Positions 1-10,432 of a stretch of 42,073 bases of DNA are shown piece after piece. The stretch's first letter is position 1; every line of letters begins with the position of its first letter. The stretch spans positions 457,978-500,050 of the forward strand of contig NMRA01000244.1 in the NCBI GenBank assembly GCA_002633005.1. The letters run 5' to 3'. The stretch is from Phoronis australis. Lineage: Eukaryota; Phoronida; Phoronidae. The notes beneath the pieces are model-generated. The model was not told the DNA's origin and did not search any database. It worked only from the letters and a program-made list of their open reading frames with translations. Both the position numbers and the translations under genes were made by a program.

Positions 1-240
1 CACCACGCTGTCCCAGATGCCCCGGCAATGTTGACAATTTACGTTCCTCCGAAACATAAAGAGCAACTTCCGCTTTTCGAGGTGAACGTCGTCTGCAACG
101 CCGCGGTAAGAAAGGAATTTGCCGCTGAAATTTTATATCAAATCCGATTTTTTTACGCGGAAATATTATAAAAAAAGCGGAAAGCACATTTGAAAAAAGC
201 GGAAATCCGCGTTTCCGCGGAAAATTCCAAGCCCTGATTG
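1..240 (+). other. Unidentified open frame and GCGGAAA-rich repeat end
   Basis: Frame 1 is open from the window edge to a stop near 170 (it reads HHAVPDAPAMLTIYVPPKHK and onward) and contains a GCG|GTAAGA splice-donor-like site near 105. It is followed by repeated GCGGAAA motifs and a short palindrome around 205-225. The combination looks like the edge of an exon or transposon fragment on the strand opposite to FBXO7. I do not recognise the protein, and transposon origin is a guess. Confidence 0.25.
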
Positions 241-970
241 ATCAATCACGGATGAAGTTAACTGGTGTATTTCAATCTGCTGAACATGCTTTTACAAGTT
301 GAACCTTTATAACTGACATTGCTCGAGACATAGTTCAGATGATAAACGAGGGCTGTGATCACCATACCCACTTGTCATAATGTCATTAAAGTAGAACACT
401 TTCTTTTGGTTTACAGCACAACCGTACTTTTATTTTCATAAGAAAAAGGAGCAATGTGATGTTCAAATCACTGAGCAGCAGTTTCACAATCTGTTATTAC
501 AAACGAAACATTGACTTCTCATCAAGAATATATCAACACCACTTGCTACATCTGACTTGTGTCAATCACGCACTATGCATGTTACCTAGCTTTGCATTAC
601 AAACAGCTCTTACCTCCTTCCAACTTTGCTGTAACCCATGGTTACCACGGCCTGTAAGTAAACAACACCACAAACTGATATCAGCTTTGAAACCAACTCT
701 TTTCAAGTTAAGCCCACTACAAACAATGTTTTGTTGACAAAAATAAACTTTCAGACATGCTTATTTTTTCAAAGTAGCAATACTATGTTGTCGTCTTTCA
801 TTTCAACTGAAATCAGTAACACTATAATTTTAAAATTCCTGATGGCCGCAATGCTGAAACTAACCCACCGACAAGAAACTTTTAAAATGATCCTTCTCTG
901 ATGCACTAACCATCAGTCAGTTCCTCTCAATCCAAGAAATCATTCGTAATCTGAGTAAGGAACAAGATGA
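241..970. other. Non-coding stretch
   Basis: No exon of the neighbouring FBXO7 gene could be recognised here. A 93-codon open frame (456-737, plus strand) has no recognisable domain and composition like its AT-rich surroundings, so I do not call it a gene. The stretch probably belongs to a downstream FBXO7 intron. Confidence 0.4.
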
Positions 971-1274
971 GGTCACTTAACATTTAGGTCACTTAACATT
1001 TAGGTCAATTAACATTTTGGTCAATTAACAATTAGGTCAATTAACATTTAGGTCAATTAACATTTAAGTCACTTAACATTTAGGTCACTTAACATATAGG
1101 TCAATTAATAATTAGGTCACTTTTTATTTAGGTCACTTAACATTTAGGTCACTTAACATTTAGGTCACTTAACATTTAGGTCAATTAATAATTAGTTCAC
1201 TTTTTATTTAGGTCACTCAACATTTAGGTCACTTAACATTTAGGTCACTTAACAGTTAGGTCACTTAACATTTT
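971..1274. repeat. 16-bp minisatellite, 19 units, with 80-bp higher-order pattern
   Basis: Nineteen consecutive 16-bp units with consensus GGTCACTTAACATTTA fill exactly 304 bp. Variants are mainly GGTCAATTAACATTTA, with one pair of divergent units (GGTCAATTAATAATTA then a CACTTTTTATTTA unit) at units 9-10 and again at 14-15. That gives a five-unit, 80-bp higher-order period. Immediately to the right (about 1282-1294) lies an inverted copy of the unit core, TAAGTGGCCTAAA. The array lies downstream of the last visible FBXO7 exon, probably in an intron. Confidence 0.93.
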
Positions 1275-1539
1275 GGAATGCTAAGTGGCCTAAATCAATT
1301 TTTGGACACACAGATAAAAACTGATACTGGTCATCTCAACATTAACATGTTTCAGTTATGGCAAAAATTTTTATCATCCCCTTCCTTTACTTAAAGTCTA
1401 TAAAAAGATTTAACCAATCAAACTAGAATGTCATGAAAACTGGTTAGTAACTAAAGCAGGTATCAGGTCAAATATCTACCAGTTACGAGACTCGTTCACA
1501 TGACATGTGACAAATAGGGCCTAATTTAAATTCACTTAC

Positions 1540-4500
1540 GTCCAAAGTCTTTCAAATAGAGATGGCGCCATAACCAGTTGTCATTACAAACACTATTGAC
1601 CAGCCTGGACACTTGAGACAATCGCAGCAAAGAAGCCACATCAAGATGACGAAATATGGACAGCTGAAATGTACATATTTAATATATAAATGCACGGTAG
1701 TGAAAACTTCCTTTTCGCTTTTCATTGCCCAGGTGCAGTCACATTTTGTTCCACAAATGTTTTAGAAATGAGAAAAAAAATTGTGTTAGCTTGCAAATAA
1801 AATGTTCACGTCATGTACTAAATATTCTTCCATTTGTTCAAGTGAAGGTAAACAACAACTCTTACTTCATATTTTAAATAAACTAAAAGCAGTGAACTGT
1901 GCGGCAATCATCAAAACCAGAATCATTTTAGGAATGAATTATGAGAAACAATTCTTGTGGAAATGGCTATACCAGCAACTTTATGAGCAACTTACCAACA
2001 TTCTTCATGAGCTGAATGCAACCAATCTATGATATAGACAATTGGAATTCCCAATAAGGAAAGGCCAGAAATGAGACTATACTCTATTTTAATTTTCAAT
2101 GTCACTAACAGATGGTGCACCTGGAGGTAAATCAAGTCTGCAAGATATAGCTGAGCTGACTATCTCCTGATGTACAGCTCAGGTGATCTTTTGTTAACTT
2201 AAAAAATGCTTAAAAAAATTAATGCTTTGTATCACGATTGGGACTGGAACACTGACAACTCTACAAATAATCCAGGGGACGTAACTACTAACTCACCTTC
2301 ACTTCATATGGCACTCCCACTAAACATTGGTGGTCATCAATGTTCAAGGCTGAAAAACATACAAATAACAATGTCTTAAAGAAAGGACGGAGAGCAAAAA
2401 TTGATACCTGGAGAAAAATGTCACAAATCTAGTCTGTCCACCATAAGGCTTGTTTACTTTGTAGTTCCAAACACTATCGAATCATCCATCCATACGGTTT
2501 AAGAGTCCTAAATAAAAAGGGCTAGCTACATCCATGCAATACTTCACACAGAAAAAATTTTTAAAAAACTAATGAAAGCCAAATCACCGAATAACTAAAA
2601 TGTTTTATTTATACACTCTTCACCCTCCATATGGTGAACAGCAGACTATCGAAAATACACAGAAAAACAAAAGACCAGTGTCACCTTCATGTATAAAAAA
2701 CTTTTGTAGGTTGTAACACCTTTAATATTTAATAGATTACCTTCCTTGATGTGTGACAACAGAGGGCAGGCAAGTGCATCCTTAAACAGTCGTGACAACT
2801 TAGAGATATTTGAATAAACTTGACCTGGATCTGAAACACAGCAAACGGAGCAAATTAGAAAGACAACAACAGCCAAGACACATCCAGTGATATTCAATTC
2901 AAAAATTCAGCTAATTCCAGGGATCTGCTTCATGAAGTTTCTTGAGGATTAACCAAATGTTTGGTCTACAGTTCCCACTTCACGGTCATTGGATAAAGAC
3001 TTAGTGCATGACAACCTAGAAATAATTGATACAAATTATCTCAGTTACTAGAAGTAACGTATAACATTCTCAGAGACTTCATGAAAACAGTCCCCTAGAC
3101 ACCTAAAAATGTTCAGATGATTAACAGGAAACATCTGACAATGATCTTTTTAGACTCACACTCTCTCTCTACTGCAACATTATGCAGTGGATGAATATTA
3201 AATAAAGCCACGCTATTTGAAGACTGTTTCTTTACAGCCAAATGATACTCTCTGTTGATAGAGAAAGAATCTATTTGAAGGACAGATGCCTCACTTTGGT
3301 GAACCAGATAATGCACATAAGGACGTATGATGAGGGAAGTAAAAATCAAAATGAAAGGGTTTGGAATGACCAATGATGAAAGAGGAAAGTTTTCCAAGTC
3401 AGTGAGGCATCGCTCCACAAATAAATAGGCTCGTGTGATAGAAATATTTATTCTGTTGTAAATTTTAACTAAAATAAACGTTTTTGCATGAATAAAGTCA
3501 AAATAGTGATAAAAATAGGGAACTGGAAATCAAATAAGTGGAAATTGAAACCAAAAAAGAAGAAATCCTCTTAAAACAGGAAAATACCGAGACCGCCTGA
3601 AATGATCAAATGAGAAGGATAAATGACAATCAATCCTGTGAACAATTCTAAGTGCTTAAGTAGAGCCCTGCTTGAACACTCACGTTACATTAAGTGTTCA
3701 AATCAGTATACAGCGTTCACCACAAAAACACTTGACTTACTTGATCCAATGTCACTTATGAACTCGGAGCACTGAATGCTTAAACACCTGCCACAACAGT
3801 GTTCACCAGAGATCAAGCCTGAAGAACAGATAAATCAGTATGTAACCAGACAGCAAGATGGCAGTGATACAGCTAGCAGTCTGTTGGTAACTGGGGAACT
3901 TCTATTGCAATGACAACTAATCTGTATCCATGACAACCAATCTGTATTATGTGGTGATACTCCTATGCAGGAATTTCTAAAACTTGCCACACCCAAATGG
4001 GCAACCTGTGATAAAATGCTCTGCACTTGAAGAACACAGCCATTTGAGCATATAATAAGCTATTGGCCTTTGAAGTCAGCTGACTTGTTACCTGAAGCAA
4101 AGACCCTTATCAGTAATTATTATTAAGGACAAGGGAAATCCTTCCCTGTAAGCATGACTGTGGAGTAAAGGCTTCTTTGACTGAAGTGCAACTCTGAACT
4201 AGATTCTGCGAGTTGACAAGGAGATATTGAGCCCAGGGTCTGCCCGGAATAGTTGTCAGGTTGCTATGACACTGTGATCAGCCTCCTAAGCAGGTGACAC
4301 AACACCATTTACCATGATTCCACCTGGGTTAAACAATATTACAATGTTATTTCTGTAACTTATGAAGACATGCTTTCTAACACCATATGCACCTCTCAGT
4401 TCCTTGTGTCAAGACATATTCCTTCTCATATATGAACTCTCTCCTTACCATGGAGAACCAACACATTCCTCCCTAGAGTTGTGCACACTAAGTAGCACTC

Positions 4501-7500
4501 TTCCTCTGGAAATTGTACATGGTTATACAGTATTCTATAGACACCACTGCCTCTCCACCCAGTTGGCATCACTGCTTGATTCCCACCGGTGACTGAAGAG
4601 GAATTCTGAAACAGAAAACTATGGAAGTTCAAACTGCGTTTTAGCAAACTTGTGGAACATTTCAAAAATTTCATTGCAAGCAAAGCTCGCAGTTAACAAT
4701 TATCAACTTGTATGTGGTGCACATTAATTATACTGTGGATAAATAATAATAATGTCAAGTTCACTAAGGTCATAGCCATGGTTAGCGTTTAAAGCCTAAA
4801 CACAAAGTTTGAGTACAAAACAAGTCACCCTTAGTCGCATCACAAATTAGACCCAAACCAGTGAGTCACCTTTTGCTTAACACAATTTTTATATTATTTG
4901 CCGTAATTCGATGTCATGTTACTTTAACCCCTTTATTCCAAAAAAGCATAATTGGTTCTCACTCATCTGGAGACCTGTGCTAGCATACTTGAAAAAAACA
5001 ATAAAAACATCCGCCTATTTCAATGCCACGTTTTCATTTGTTTTAGTGAATAGCTGCATGGACACAATGGTAAGCAATGTTTGAAACACAAAGAAGACAA
5101 GCAGTGAGTGCAAAAAAATCCTGCATCTTTGTTGCTCATCTCAGGTGAATATTCTTTTTTGAAAAAAAAAGTACAAATAAAAGTCAGAATAACCACACGC
5201 CCAACTTAATTTTCAAAAACAAGTGACCAGAATCATTCAATTTTTTTGCCTAAAAACATGTAGCAAAGGGCTTGTATACACTAGAGTCTCAGTGTTAACT
5301 GAAGCTGGTCTGCTGGACAACACTCACAAAATTAAGGTCATAGAACCTCAAAGCCATGACACCTAATTCAAAGTGAAAATAGTACAGTAGATTGGCAGGA
5401 ACCGTTGTCTCTTGCTTTCTCAAGAGATCTTGTCTGGTTGCCAACCTCACGTATACCCTCGTCCCAAGCAGACGATACGTTGAAGTGAGCTCCACCTTGC
5501 CTCTTTGTGAGTATTGTCCAGGAGACCAGATTAAATTCTGTTTACAATTAATTTCCTGAACAGATCAGAAACTACATTTTATTGTTTAGAAAATCTAACA
5601 AGAATAGTTACCCCGGATGCAGTGAATCCCACTTCCATCATAAGCGCATGTAAAATGACCACCACAGCATCCTGAGCTGACTGGACATCACCAGACTCAT
5701 ACAGAGACTCCAATTTATGGGGTACTCTGCCAGCGCTGGAATCCCGGCATAACATGGGTTCACTCAGATACCTGTTCATTAACAGATCACCCATGGTATC
5801 CATGTCCTCATTGGTTGAGCTTTGACCTACACAAGCACCATCTGGTGGCTGTGTGGCCGCAACAATTCCAGTATCCATGTGGTTGGTGTTGTCTGTGGAT
5901 TTCTCAAACAGCACAGGGGTGGAGCTAGTCTGTGACTCCAGCAGTGCTGGCCTTGAGTTGACTGTGCAAGTGGTTGACACATCCCCAGTAGACTCAGGTA
6001 GATTGAGACTCAGAACATACAGTAAGTCACCAGATACTAAGCCAACAGTTTGAACTGTATCATCATCACTGAAGGTCAGCTTGTCATGGCCATTTAGACT
6101 CAAGTCAAAGAAATCACTGTAATATTAGACAAAAAGCATCTTTAAAATAACAAACTGATGTCTCATTATGCAAATACAGTCCAGTGTTTTCTCTAAGAGA
6201 AAGACGGCTTAAAACATCCAATTCACTTTCTTTCATGGAACAGCACATGTAATAATGGCAACAGTACAACCAATGGCGTACACATTGCATCATGCAGTTC
6301 CGACCCGTCTTGTTTCAACAATCCCGTAGCAAGCACCTGAGAATTAGATCAAACTTAAACAAAATAAAAACTGCTTCAGTTTGTTTGATCTTTTATTATC
6401 AGTCAAATACAGTGGTGAGTGCGTGAAACTGATTCGCTCACCTAGCCTAACTAAACCATAGTTTGACGAATGAGAACCCAGATCTCATGCACTTGGTATA
6501 GAGAACATGGTTTAAGGAAACCAACAGCGCTGGAGCACAACCGTCATCAAAAGTATAAAAGGATAATCACCAAGTCATGAGTGTTCAGGCCTTACTACGT
6601 ATTTAACTTTAAAGCCACTTAATTGACCTCTGTCAATGACTAGTGATAGTGTGAGTGACCACAGGCTCTCTAAACAGAAGTTCGACGTTTCACTATAATA
6701 CATTATGACAATCAGCAGATGAAGTCTGCGGTGTGCTTCTGATCTGCCGAGTGTCACTCGCAGCGTTATTGCAGACCAAGCTGCAGCTACCTGCCCCAAA
6801 CTCATTTGGCGCATTTCAAATTGGCATGGGTTGGTGAGCCAAACTGATGCCTGCACCAGACTGAAGCTACCATAAGTTCCCAAATTACTGCCAGTGCATT
6901 ACAAATTTTTGTAACCGTTAGAACTCAAATTGATGACATTAAATGAGTGCGGTTGGGATTTGACAGTTTCTCAGGACACTCACTTCCCCCATGTGACCCA
7001 AGTAGAGTTTAATAATGCTAGGACCTCAATAAAAAGCAAGACTTCATGAGATCGCGCGAGATATTACCATGCACATTAAATGAGAACACATAATTTTGGC
7101 AAGATTTTAATGAGGTCCAAGCGTTACTGTACTTCTACCCTGCATACGTGAGCACTCGTTGTCATCAATTTTGGTTCTGATAACAGTTAAAAATCCATAA
7201 ACTACTGGCATTAATTTGGGAACTTACCGTAGCTTCAGTTTGACTCACTAACCACTCCAAATTGAAGTGTGTCAAATCAGGTTGGAGCAGGCATTTTGAG
7301 CAACCGGTACAACCGTGACACCGTCACTGCCTTTGCCCAGGCTGCCGCCCCAGGGCCTGGGCCAGGGTTAGACGTCGTCTTCAGTGTATTGGCTCACCAT
7401 TCACTCAAGTGTAATTCATTGAATATTCGGCTTTTCAAATCCTGGATTGTAATTTTTTCAGCATCGTCGTTGAGTGTGATCACTGAAGTAGTCTTTCTAA

Positions 7501-7519
7501 CTCGAATACGCAGTTTCAT
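1540..7519 (-). CDS. FBXO7: F-box only protein 7 homologue (UBL to F-box; 3' end outside window)
   Basis: FBXO7 is the substrate-recognition subunit of an SCF ubiquitin ligase and also binds the proteasome regulator PI31; in mammals it acts with PINK1/Parkin. Six coding exons join in phase on the minus strand: 7519-7398, 6116-5612, 4605-4449, 2830-2741, 2349-2297 and 1663-1540 (1051 nt, about 350 codons). Exon 1 starts MKLRIRVRKTT, the first half of the ubiquitin-like domain. Exon 2 completes it (SLNGHDKLTF ... GLVSGDLLYVL) and carries SEPMLCRDSSAGRVPHKLES, which closely matches mammalian FBXO7. Exon 3 has GWRGSGVYRILYNH, exon 4 KLSRLFKDALACPLL, exon 5 ALNIDDHQCLVGVPYEVK, and exon 6 the F-box (LSIFRHLDVASLLRLSQVSR ... 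WLWRHLYLKDF). All junctions have GT-AG sites and compatible phases. The exon 3-to-4 linker is shorter than in mammals, so a small phase 1-1 exon may be missing from this model. The C-terminal proline-rich part lies beyond the left edge. Identity rests on memory of the family, not a search. Confidence 0.92.
2831..4448 (-). other. FBXO7 intron 3
   Basis: About 1.6 kb between exons 3 and 4 of the FBXO7 model. I looked for a phase 1-1 exon encoding the segment that mammals have between VPLG and KLSRLF and found none that is convincing. The open frames here (for example 3113-3418 and 3835-4026, minus strand) lack family resemblance. Confidence 0.5.
7020..7120. mobile_element. Short MITE with GGACCTCA ends (copy 1)
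   Basis: About 100 bp bounded by imperfect inverted repeats: the left end reads GGACCTCAATAAAAAGCAAG and the right end, reverse-complemented, reads GGACCTCATTAAAATCTTGC. It lies in FBXO7 intron 1. A longer relative with similar ends is at 27797-28403, so this may be an internal-deletion derivative. Confidence 0.6.
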
Positions 7520-7800
7520 TTCGATCGCATCTGCAAGAATAATTTACGCAAGATCATACTTATGTTCTTTAATGTTAGAAGATACAAAAAACTTGATTAG
7601 GACATCTGTTGTCAGATTTGCAAACTAAGTTCAACGTTTTGTGACATCCCCGACTAGTTTCAGCATAACTAATCATAACCTAATTAATGGTCCGGCGTTA
7701 TCATCCACCTTTGTGAAATTTTAATTGTTTTTGTATTAAAATTTTGGACCAAAACCGCCTCTGAGTGAACAAGTGAAAGCCTAAAGGGCGGAGAATAGTG
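7520..7800 (-). promoter_or_regulatory. Immediate upstream region of the FBXO7 start codon
   Basis: The region directly 5' of the FBXO7 ATG (minus strand, ATG at 7519-7517) must hold the 5' UTR and, unless there is a 5' non-coding exon, the promoter. I see no clear TATA box and cannot place the transcription start. The equivalent region in the second copy is 12331-12610. Confidence 0.3.
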
Positions 7801-7807
7801 GACCTAG

Positions 7808-8211
7808 GCCCGGTCTCTAATCTTTGTACTCCGGCGAAACGAACTCAAACTATTTTTGGCAATTTCTCTGCTCCTTTTGCGCGAACTTAAGATAATTGGT
7901 TATCAGACTGTGCTCGAATACCTTATAGTTTATATATAGGAGTTTCTAGTTCAAGTTTGCCCTTGAAGACCCTTATATTCGTGCTACAAACTCGAGTAAA
8001 AACTCGAAATTTCGAGTTCAAACTCGAACTTTGGCTTTGGGTTTACAAACTGTGAACTATAGGGCAATAAATTATCTACGTATGTTATTGTGTATTTGAG
8101 CATAGAATAATAGACACTTATCTTTATTTCGCCCAAAAGTAGAGTACTAATGAGAAAATGCCAAACCTAATTTCGAGTTCCATTTCGAGTAAAAAGATTG
8201 GGGGGCCCTAG
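7808..8211. mobile_element. About 400-bp DNA transposon/MITE present only in copy 1
   Basis: Copy 2 reads straight through this site (GGACCTAGTCGAAGTAGGCC near 12604), giving an empty site. The flanking CCTAG occurs on both sides of the insertion (7803-7807 and 8207-8211), consistent with a target-site duplication. The ends are imperfect inverted repeats sharing AATCTTTnTACTC. The interior contains palindromic ACTCGAA-type motifs (about 7990-8035). There is no coding capacity. Part of the interior (TGCGCGAACTTAAGATAATT near 7880) resembles sequence near 29660, so relatives exist elsewhere in the window. Confidence 0.75.
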
Positions 8212-10271
8212 TCGAATTAGGCCTAGTCAGCAAGAAAAGTCGTGAATGCAGTGGGTCAACCGCCGATCTGACTCCCATTACGTCCATTTCAGCATAATTG
8301 ATAACGGAAGTAGTGACCGTTCTAGTAAACCTATGTGAATATCATGGGCGCAAGCACCCAGGCTAAAAAATGGGCGGTATCGAATTTTTGAGAATCATGC
8401 CGTGAATAATAGGCCTACGCTTCCACGATCGAAGTTTCACGCAAAAAACTAGACGGTGGACTGCACCGGTTGGCCTACTCTCACTGAGAGCTATAGCTGT
8501 GCATTCGCCCGAAATTTTGGTAGTTCCTGCCTTTGTAGTGGACTTTGCCTCGTTTCCTACTTTTTTCGGAGTTTTATTTCTTTGAGGCAGACCCGGCTTT
8601 TTCCCCCTGGAGCTCGTTCGTTTTTTTCAATACTCAAATGCCTCCAAAACATGCCAAGTGCAAGTTAAAGCGGCGAGAAAATATGGATGCAAATGGATCG
8701 GACACATGGATCAAAATGGACCAGAGTTAGGAACAGACCACACTCAACTTAGCGGAAAAAGCAAAAACGCGAGCGGTGACGCAGCTAGGGCATACCGCAA
8801 AATGTTTGTTGCTGTGATTTCCCCCATATTTGAGGAAATACATCGTTTAATTTCTCTTTTGGCTGACAACAGTTTCACTCTGCGGGCACCGCGAAGTAGC
8901 CGCTGTCCAAAATCATGAGCTGTTAGACGTTCCTGCGAACGGAGTTGTCACTAGGATGCGTTTGTAATTCAATTCCGGATATTTCAGAAAGACTTGCGTG
9001 ATATCTGTTTTTGTCAAGAAACTTGCTTCACGTACGTATCCTATGTACTTGGTCTTATGGGTGCCAATGAGTAACACATAAACACAGAAAAGAATGAAAT
9101 TTGGGGAAAGAGACAAAGTTGTCAACGCGCGGAGACAGAAAAGATTTTTTGTACAGTTCAAAGTTATGGCACACTTACGAATTGAATTGCTGCTAGTGAG
9201 ATATCACCCCTCTGAAAAAGCAACAGACAATAATAATGCTTAAACAAAGAATTTTTGATCCGATTAGCCAAATCTATAAAAAGACAAAATTACATATTAA
9301 GTGCATTATGACACGCCGTGACAAGCTAACTTGTTGAGCCTGGTCTTAAACAACAAAGAACTGCCTTTTCTTGGCAAAGTCCTGAAATCACCTCCAACTT
9401 GGCTAAGGGTCAATTTGAGAAGTTGGCTAAGTGGTCTAAGTCACAAAAGATGCTTTTTGTGATGGAAGGCGGGCTTAGTGGGGCCATTATTTTTAAATAA
9501 TGTACCGACAATAATTTATTATAAAAACAGTGCAATATCATTTTGGAGATTGATACGTGTTGCCATCTACAATCAGACATCTAGTCTGTGATGTGGCGTT
9601 CGGAACCTAGGGTAGGGATAGTTTGGGTTATATGGTGAGTACCACCCTCAATGCGCAACAAATCAAAAATTGTCAAAGTCACTCAAGATATAGCGACATT
9701 GTGCTGAAAATTGGACTATAGACTCTGAATGTCACTCTGAATGTGCCATGAAGTTGAAGTTAATGTTGAAGTGAACAGGTGTTATCAGACCACAGCTGGT
9801 TTGTTAACTGTAGTTGGGGATTAGAATGTTTTAATTCAGGTAAACAAAGATCGATAAGAGGCTGTATATAGCGCAGTTGAGTGTTTTGCAGTGCAGAAGG
9901 ATATGACTAAGTGATTTCATTTTCCGGTGGGTGCGTTGTCAAGATTTGTTTCCCTAGTTTGGTTTTTATTGAGTTTGAGTAACGGTAAGAGAGATACAAG
10001 TTTGCACATGACCTATGAGATTGCTGTTATAAACACGGACGAGAATTTGACTAGATTACATACTTATCAAATACATTGTGACCCATTGTGGATACGTTAA
10101 ACTGACTTTCTGGGCAGAATACCGAAATTACTTTATAGATTATGATTTTTATCATTGCTCTTTCTCGAGTTTTTATGCGTCATAACCTAAATTAAAGATT
10201 TATTCGGCTGCGCCACTGAACACGTACATAGTCCCCCCCCCCGAGTTTCTGCAACTCAGGCAGTCGAATGA
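8212..10271. other. Upstream/intergenic sequence of copy 1, no supported gene
   Basis: Several short plus-strand frames occur (8456-8918), but the counterpart in copy 2 is shifted by 1-2 base indels and a roughly 135-bp deletion, so they are not maintained as coding. A signal-peptide-like frame near 9930-10190 is likewise broken in this copy by a 2-bp indel relative to copy 2. A homopolymer run of C is present near 10231. Confidence 0.5.
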
Positions 10272-10272
10272 N
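10272..10272. other. Single ambiguous base (N) at the duplication junction
   Basis: The only N that I noticed in the window lies exactly between the end of copy 1 (CAGTCGAATGA) and the start of copy 2 (TATACCCTCGTCC). This is what a one-base assembly gap or a forced contig join would look like. Confidence 0.95.
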
Positions 10273-10432
10273 TATACCCTCGTCCCAAGCAGACGATACG
10301 TTGAAGTGAGCTCCACCTTGCCTCTTTGTGAGTATTGTCCAGGAGACCAGATTAAATTCTGTTTACAATTAATTTCCTGAACAGATCAGAAACTACATTT
10401 TATTGTTTAGAAAATCTAACAAGAATAGTTAC

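Larger units (their letters stand above)
5452..10271. repeat. Copy 1 of a large direct duplication (or allele A)
   Basis: This segment is repeated in the same orientation at 10273-14555, starting at TATACCCTCGTCCCAAGC and ending at CAGTCGAATGA. The copies are very similar over their whole length, with scattered substitutions and small indels, and a few large ones: an approximately 400-bp insertion here (7808-8211) and about 135 bp here (about 8536-8670) missing from copy 2. It holds FBXO7 exons 1 and 2 plus about 2.7 kb upstream of the start codon. Confidence 0.95.

Noticed and set aside
456-737. 93-codon open frame on the plus strand
   Set aside because: No recognisable domain, no splice context, and composition like the surrounding AT-rich non-coding sequence.
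971-1274. Regular repeat considered as a CRISPR array
   Set aside because: Units are contiguous 16-mers without spacers, in an animal genome; it is a minisatellite.
5853-6053. Plus-strand open frame, repeated identically at 10674-10874
   Set aside because: It is the antisense shadow of FBXO7 exon 2; conservation between copies follows from the coding strand.
6575-6883. 102-codon minus-strand frame in FBXO7 intron 1, also present in copy 2 (11394-11702)
   Set aside because: It lies between FBXO7 exons 1 and 2, has no family resemblance and no splice sites placing it in the transcript; it stays open in both copies mainly because the copies are so similar.
7208-7245. Alternative splice donor (CTACG followed by GTAAGTTC on the minus strand) considered as the end of FBXO7 exon 1
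   Set aside because: The frame upstream meets a stop almost at once and has no Met; the exon at 7519-7398 has an ATG, the ubiquitin-like start MKLRIRV and the correct phase.
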